Positions 6,201 through 9,753 of a stretch of DNA of 9,753 nt are shown here, piece by piece (position 1 is the first letter of the stretch; every line of letters starts with the position of its first letter). A program made the translations under genes and the position numbers. Source of the DNA: Bacteroidota bacterium (GTDB taxonomy: Bacteria; Bacteroidota; Bacteroidia; M30B66); contig CANMGM010000069.1 in NCBI GenBank assembly GCA_947497195.1, forward strand, positions 1 through 9,753, written 5' to 3'. The notes beneath the pieces are model-generated. The model had not been told where the DNA came from, searched no databases, and worked only from the letters and a program-made list of their open reading frames with translations.

Positions 6201-7187
6201 TTAGCCTTCACTCGAATAATCGGTCTTTGCAACTTCGGCTCTAATGCCCTTTTCGCACAACCACTGCGCAAACGATGCCGTGTATCCATGCGTAACAATG
6301 ACACGTTCTGCTTCGGTTAATTTAACAGCCGCATTCAATCCATCCCAGTCGGCATGATCCGACAAAACAAATCCTTTTGAAGCATTGTTGCGCCGCCGTG
6401 TGCCTCTTACCTGCATCCAGCCTGAAGCAAATGCCTGTTCGTAATCGCCAAGTTTATTCATCCATTCGCCGCCATCGGCAGCTGGTGGTATCAACAACAA
6501 ACTGCTCTTGTATTCCTCTTTTTTTTGATTTCTGTCGAATAGATAGTCGCCGGGAAGTTGAAACCCATTTTCGCGCATGGTCTGGTGCATCGCATAAATA
6601 GACGGATGTGCATACACTTTTCCGATCGATCGGTCCAGGTACTTCAGAATACGTTGCGCCTTGCCAAGCGAATAGGCTACAACAACTGAGGAAATACCTT
6701 CTCGGGCATTTTGAGCCCACCAACTGTTCATTTCGGCAAAAACCTCAGCTTGTGGCTTCCAGCGATACACAGGCAACCCGAAAGTTGATTCACTAATAAA
6801 CGTATGGCACTTTACCGGTTCAAAACCGGCACTAAACCCATCGTGTTCAAGCTTATAGTCGCCCGAAAAAACCCAGACTTCGCCTTTGTATTCCACGCGA
6901 ATCTGAGCAGACCCTACAATATGGCCGGCAGGATGAAATGAAAATCGCACCCCATTAATCAGAACATCTTTACCATATTGAACCGTCTGCAACGAAATAT
7001 TCCGCCCCAATCGAAGCTTTAGCAAGGCCTCAGAATCAGCATGAGCTAAATATTCTTGCGAACCACTCCGCGCGTGATCGCTGTGAGCATGGGTAATCAA
7101 GGCTTTCTGAACAGGTTTCCAGGGATCGAGGTAAACGCCCGCAGGCGGACAATAAATTCCTTTCGACGTAAATTTCAACAAATCCAC
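6201..7187 (-). CDS. Ligase-associated-type DNA exonuclease (metallo-beta-lactamase/beta-CASP)
   Basis: This 328-residue protein begins at GTG 7187. It carries the metallo-beta-lactamase metal site: HAHSDH (33-38), H89 in FHPAGH (84-89), D110 in FSGDYK, and late histidines H278 (LSDHADW) and H300 (THGY). SESTFGLPVYRW (132-143) and YSLGKAQR (172-179) are signatures of the mRNA 3'-end-processing-factor-like family annotated as ligase-associated DNA exonuclease. In many bacteria it forms an operon with an ATP-dependent DNA ligase and a DEXH helicase and is thought to act in DNA end processing and repair. Neither partner is within this window; the neighbours are marR and methylmalonyl-CoA epimerase, so here it is a stand-alone copy unless the partners lie elsewhere. 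An ATG at 7189 is out of frame and meets a stop after four codons. The GTG sits 4 nt after a TACATTTG motif. Metal-ligand residues look complete. Confidence 0.88.
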   Translation of the reverse strand: MDLLKFTSKGIYCPPAGVYLDPWKPVQKALITHAHSDHARSGSQEYLAHADSEALLKLRLGRNISLQTVQYGKDVLINGVRFSFHPAGHIVGSAQIRVEYKGEVWVFSGDYKLEHDGFSAGFEPVKCHTFISESTFGLPVYRWKPQAEVFAEMNSWWAQNAREGISSVVVAYSLGKAQRILKYLDRSIGKVYAHPSIYAMHQTMRENGFQLPGDYLFDRNQKKEEYKSSLLLIPPAADGGEWMNKLGDYEQAFASGWMQVRGTRRRNNASKGFVLSDHADWDGLNAAVKLTEAERVIVTHGYTASFAQWLCEKGIRAEVAKTDYSSEG

Positions 7188-7191
7188 ATTT

Positions 7192-7199
7192 CAAATGTA
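7192..7199 (-). promoter_or_regulatory. -7 element TACATTTG before the exonuclease gene
   Basis: The minus strand reads TACATTTG, an exact TAnnTTTG match, 4 nt before GTG 7187. No clear -33 TTG is seen about 20 nt upstream. It lies in the 44-bp divergent intergenic region shared with methylmalonyl-CoA epimerase, so the two promoters must overlap. Confidence 0.5.
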
Positions 7200-7219
7200 C
7201 CGAATATCAGTGGCCTTCG

Positions 7220-7227
7220 TTAATTTG
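7220..7227 (+). promoter_or_regulatory. Weak -7-like element TTAATTTG before the epimerase gene
   Basis: TTAATTTG has one mismatch to TAnnTTTG (second base) and ends 4 nt before ATG 7232. The spacing matches that of the stronger copies, which is the main support. No -33 box is recognisable. Confidence 0.35.
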
Positions 7228-7231
7228 CCGC

Positions 7232-7630
7232 ATGAATAAAATTGAGCACCTCGGAATTGCCGTAAAGGACAGATCGGCATCAGCACGTTTGTTTGAATTG
7301 CTTTTAGGTGTAGCTCCATATAAAAGCGAAATGGTCGAAAGTGAAAAGGTCGAAACGATCTTTTATGCACTCGGACCGAATAAGATTGAACTGCTGCAGA
7401 GTACCGATCCGGATGGAACCATTGCAAAATTCATCGATAAAAAAGGCGAAGGTTTTCACCACGTGGCCATTGCGGTTGATGATATTTACGCAGAAATTAA
7501 ACGGCTTTTGGAAGCAGGTTTCACATTTGTGAATCCCGAACCGAAACGAGGAGCCGATAACAAATTAATATGCTTTCTGCATCCTAAAAGCACCAATGGT
7601 ATGCTTGTAGAATTATGTCAGGACTGCTGA
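7232..7630 (+). CDS. mce: Methylmalonyl-CoA epimerase
   Basis: This 132-residue protein of the glyoxalase/VOC superfamily is made of two beta-alpha-beta-beta-beta modules and has the usual length of the family. It interconverts (S)- and (R)-methylmalonyl-CoA, linking propionyl-CoA carboxylation to methylmalonyl-CoA mutase. It opens with IEHLGIAVKD (4-13), typical of the family. The expected metal ligands are visible by motif: H6 (EHLGIAV), E53 (KIELLQ), H77 (GEGFHHVAIAV) and E127 (MLVELCQ), assigned by analogy with the Propionibacterium enzyme. GFHHVAIAVDDI (74-85) is diagnostic. The mutase and carboxylase genes are not adjacent; in Bacteroidota the epimerase is often separate from them. The gene is divergent from the exonuclease with only 44 bp between them. 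No clear terminator follows in the 153-bp gap before the metalloprotease gene. The gene appears intact. Confidence 0.93.
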   Translation: MNKIEHLGIAVKDRSASARLFELLLGVAPYKSEMVESEKVETIFYALGPNKIELLQSTDPDGTIAKFIDKKGEGFHHVAIAVDDIYAEIKRLLEAGFTFVNPEPKRGADNKLICFLHPKSTNGMLVELCQDC

Positions 7631-7715
7631 CGATAGGGCTGGCAAAGTTTATTTTAATAGCTCTCTAAATCTCATTCAATTGATTTAGTGAAACTTATAA
7701 TCTAAAGTATGCTAT

Positions 7716-7733
7716 ATCACTAGAATTAGTGAT
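7716..7733. repeat. Inverted repeat ATCACTA-gaat-TAGTGAT
   Basis: Perfect 7-bp arms with a 4-nt loop lie 51 bp upstream of the metalloprotease start and 86 bp after the epimerase stop. No T-run follows, so an operator for the protease gene is as likely as a weak terminator for the epimerase. The rest of 7631-7783 is AT-rich with no recognised gene. A -7-like CAGCTTTG (7756-7763) is a poor match. Confidence 0.45.
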
Positions 7734-7783
7734 TTACTTCTAATTGTATTTACGGCAGCTTTGTCTCATCAAATTTAACAACC

Positions 7784-9753
7784 ATGAAAAAGCTCCTAAA
7801 TTTTCTGACTGTGTTTCTGATGGCTGTATCAATAAGCCACGCACAAGAACACGAAATGCATTGCATGATCTACAAACTGCCCGAGCAGTATTTGATTCAA
7901 AATAGTTCACTCATAGTGCGCGCTGAGGTATTAAGTAAAGTGTCTGAATGGGATGCTTCCAAATCAAACATTTTCTCATACTATCGTTTGAAAGTGTATG
8001 AAGATTTTACCGGAAATGCGCCAACATTTGTAACCTTGGTAAGTGAAGGCGGCCAAGTAGGTAATGATGAGATGCAGTTTGGCGACCGCATCGATTTAAC
8101 GGTTGGCGAAGAAGTGATTGTTTTATTGAATCAAGTGCCCCAGCACTGGAAAGGCATTCGCCGCGAAGCGAATTCGTATGCCTCGTGGACATCTATTCAG
8201 GGAGTATTTCGCATAGATGGCCACACCGAAGCCATGCACGACGTGTTTGATCGTTACGAAAATCTGGATGCATTTCGTGCCCGTATTTCGAACCTAACCG
8301 GACGCAATCCAATTGTTCTGCAACCCAAAGCACGCATTACCAACAATCCACCTGCGGCAGGCGTTGCCGCTACAGTGAGTGGCGTGAGTCCAACGATCGT
8401 TACTGCGGGAACTAAAACCGTATTAACCATTACCGGCAGTGGATTTGGTGCGACACGTGGAAATGGATTTGTAGAGTTTAGGAGCATTTTTTCGGATGGC
8501 TCATTTGGTCGCCCCCTGCCGAAGGATTATCTGTTTTGGAGCGATACCGAGATTCGCGTTTTTGTTCCATCCATTTTATCCAATGTATTGGCAGGTGATT
8601 CTCCCGCAGCCACAGGGCCCGTACGTGTTACCCCCGATGGTGGTGTTGCAGCACAAAGTGCAGGAAATATTACGGTTTCCTATGCCTTGTTTAATGTAAA
8701 ACCTACAACATCAGATTCAGCGTATGTATTGGTGGCCGGCAATTTTAACGCATTGGGTGCCTACACGCTACAGTTTAATGATCAATTTAATACCACATTC
8801 GGCACCACAGCAAGGCAAACGATTGAACGCTGCTTTACCAAATGGCGTTGTGCTACCGGCTTTAACTGGACGATTTCAGCTAGTGCTACTACGGTGCGCG
8901 CAACCAATGCAGACGGGGTGAACGTAATTACAGACGATGTTCAGACACCACTTCCTGCAGGAATTGGAGGCAGAGCAATTAATCGTGTTGTAGGTTGTGG
9001 CTCGGGTATAACACTTAAGACAATAACCAACGAGCAAGATATCATTATCAACAATGATCCATCAACGGGCACAAGTACATATAGTTGGAATTTTGGAAGC
9101 GGTAACCCAACCTTGAATCAATTTGATTTTGAAACAGTGATGCTTCACGAAATTGGCCACACACATCAGATTACCCATACACTGCACAGTTCAGCCACCG
9201 AGGTTATGGCATCCACAGTTACCAATGGGGTAGCAAAGAAAAATCTATTACCCAACGATATTGCAGCAGGCTTGGATGTGGTGAACCGCAGCTCCGTATC
9301 GGTAGGATGCGGAGCGTCTCCCCTTTCGACTTCATTACCGAACATCACCATTAACAATACAAGCGATTTACCGGTTTGTGCAAATAGCTCAGCGAGTTTC
9401 CTTGCGAACACCAACAATACAGCTTCCACATCAGCGCTGGTTTGGAGAGTTAACGGAGTAGACCAAACAAGCAGCATTGGTTCAACCGGATTTACCTATA
9501 CCAATCCCCAAAACAACGCGGTAATCACGTGCGGCATTGCAGGTTGCAGCAATACGGTATCGAATGCAATTACCGTTTCGGTAACACCGCTTCCGTCGGC
9601 AACCTTCTCCTATCCGGCTTCAAATTATTGCAAAAGCTTTACAAGCGCAATAAATCCAACCATTACGGGTGCACCGGGAGGCACATTTACCAGCTCCCCA
9701 GCAGGACTTTCAATCAATGCTTCCACCGGAGCCATCAATGCAGCGGGCAGTAC
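7784..9753 (+). CDS. Secreted matrixin-like zinc metalloprotease with IPT/TIG and Ig-like repeats, C-terminus beyond window
   Basis: The frame is open from ATG 7784 to the edge (656 codons). A signal peptide covers residues 1 to about 20 (MKKLLNF, hydrophobic core, SHA before Q21). Residues about 21-185 form a beta-rich domain with SLIVRAEVLSK and YRLKVYEDF motifs, possibly NTR-like. An IPT/TIG domain spans about 196-298 (VSGVSPTIVTAGTKTVLTI). The metzincin catalytic domain is about 300-505: HEIGHTHQITH supplies zinc ligands H455, H459 and H465 and the base E456, and EVMAS (M475) is the probable Met-turn. Two Ig-like modules follow (about 519-603 and 604 onward); the second begins ATFSYPASNYC, resembling tandem repeats of Bacteroidota surface proteins. 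Type IX secretion is likely, but the sorting domain would lie outside the window. No pro-domain cysteine switch was recognised. The substrate is unknown. Confidence 0.88.
   Translation, partial: MKKLLNFLTVFLMAVSISHAQEHEMHCMIYKLPEQYLIQNSSLIVRAEVLSKVSEWDASKSNIFSYYRLKVYEDFTGNAPTFVTLVSEGGQVGNDEMQFGDRIDLTVGEEVIVLLNQVPQHWKGIRREANSYASWTSIQGVFRIDGHTEAMHDVFDRYENLDAFRARISNLTGRNPIVLQPKARITNNPPAAGVAATVSGVSPTIVTAGTKTVLTITGSGFGATRGNGFVEFRSIFSDGSFGRPLPKDYLFWSDTEIRVFVPSILSNVLAGDSPAATGPVRVTPDGGVAAQSAGNITVSYALFNVKPTTSDSAYVLVAGNFNALGAYTLQFNDQFNTTFGTTARQTIERCFTKWRCATGFNWTISASATTVRATNADGVNVITDDVQTPLPAGIGGRAINRVVGCGSGITLKTITNEQDIIINNDPSTGTSTYSWNFGSGNPTLNQFDFETVMLHEIGHTHQITHTLHSSATEVMASTVTNGVAKKNLLPNDIAAGLDVVNRSSVSVGCGASPLSTSLPNITINNTSDLPVCANSSASFLANTNNTASTSALVWRVNGVDQTSSIGSTGFTYTNPQNNAVITCGIAGCSNTVSNAITVSVTPLPSATFSYPASNYCKSFTSAINPTITGAPGGTFTSSPAGLSINASTGAINAAGS

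Noticed and set aside
6454..6723. Open frame on the minus strand inside the exonuclease gene in another frame
   Set aside because: It overlaps fully with conserved residues of the exonuclease frame and has no domain of its own.
1..9753. CRISPR array, integron, complete insertion sequence or defence operon
   Set aside because: No regularly spaced repeats, transposase, integrase, Cas or defence-type proteins are visible on either strand.

Overview
The window looks like chromosome of a Bacteroidota bacterium (Flavobacteriales, Chitinophagales or a related environmental lineage). Three things support this. Two very large cell-surface proteins have the composition and domain style of type IX secretion cargo. 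Several genes carry the Bacteroidota -7 promoter motif TAnnTTTG. The MarR, Sco and YceI proteins have forms common in that phylum. No RNA gene, CRISPR array, complete insertion sequence, plasmid or phage module was recognised.

Layout. Positions 1-3319 (minus) hold the N-terminal 1106 codons of a giant secreted parallel beta-helix protein, which runs off the left edge. Diverging from it, 3403-4056 (plus) encodes a membrane-anchored Sco1/SenC copper chaperone. A gene desert of about 950 bp follows (4057-5004). It contains a diverged 35-nt repeat pair, two palindromic sites, a 10-bp perfect inverted repeat and, at its right end, a terminator. The minus strand then carries a marR-yceI pair (6149 to 5005) with a well-formed promoter and a candidate autoregulatory operator, and a ligase-associated-type metallo-beta-lactamase exonuclease (7187-6201). 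From a 44-bp divergent intergenic region, methylmalonyl-CoA epimerase (7232-7630) runs on the plus strand. After a 153-bp gap, a large secreted matrixin-like zinc metalloprotease (7784 to beyond 9753) runs off the right edge.

How the genes relate. The clearest functional unit is marR-yceI: a repressor-like regulator followed 23 bp later by a lipoprotein of the YceI family. The other genes look like independent housekeeping or surface functions: copper delivery to cytochrome oxidase, DNA repair, propionate/methylmalonyl-CoA metabolism, adhesion and extracellular proteolysis. I see no multi-gene defence or mobile system.

The most notable signals are three. First, TAnnTTTG motifs lie only 4-5 nt before three start codons (with two weaker copies elsewhere), which suggests leaderless transcripts. 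Second, a perfect TGTGATCACA palindrome lies inside the marR promoter spacer. Third, the structured gene desert remains unexplained. None amounts to a demonstrated new system.
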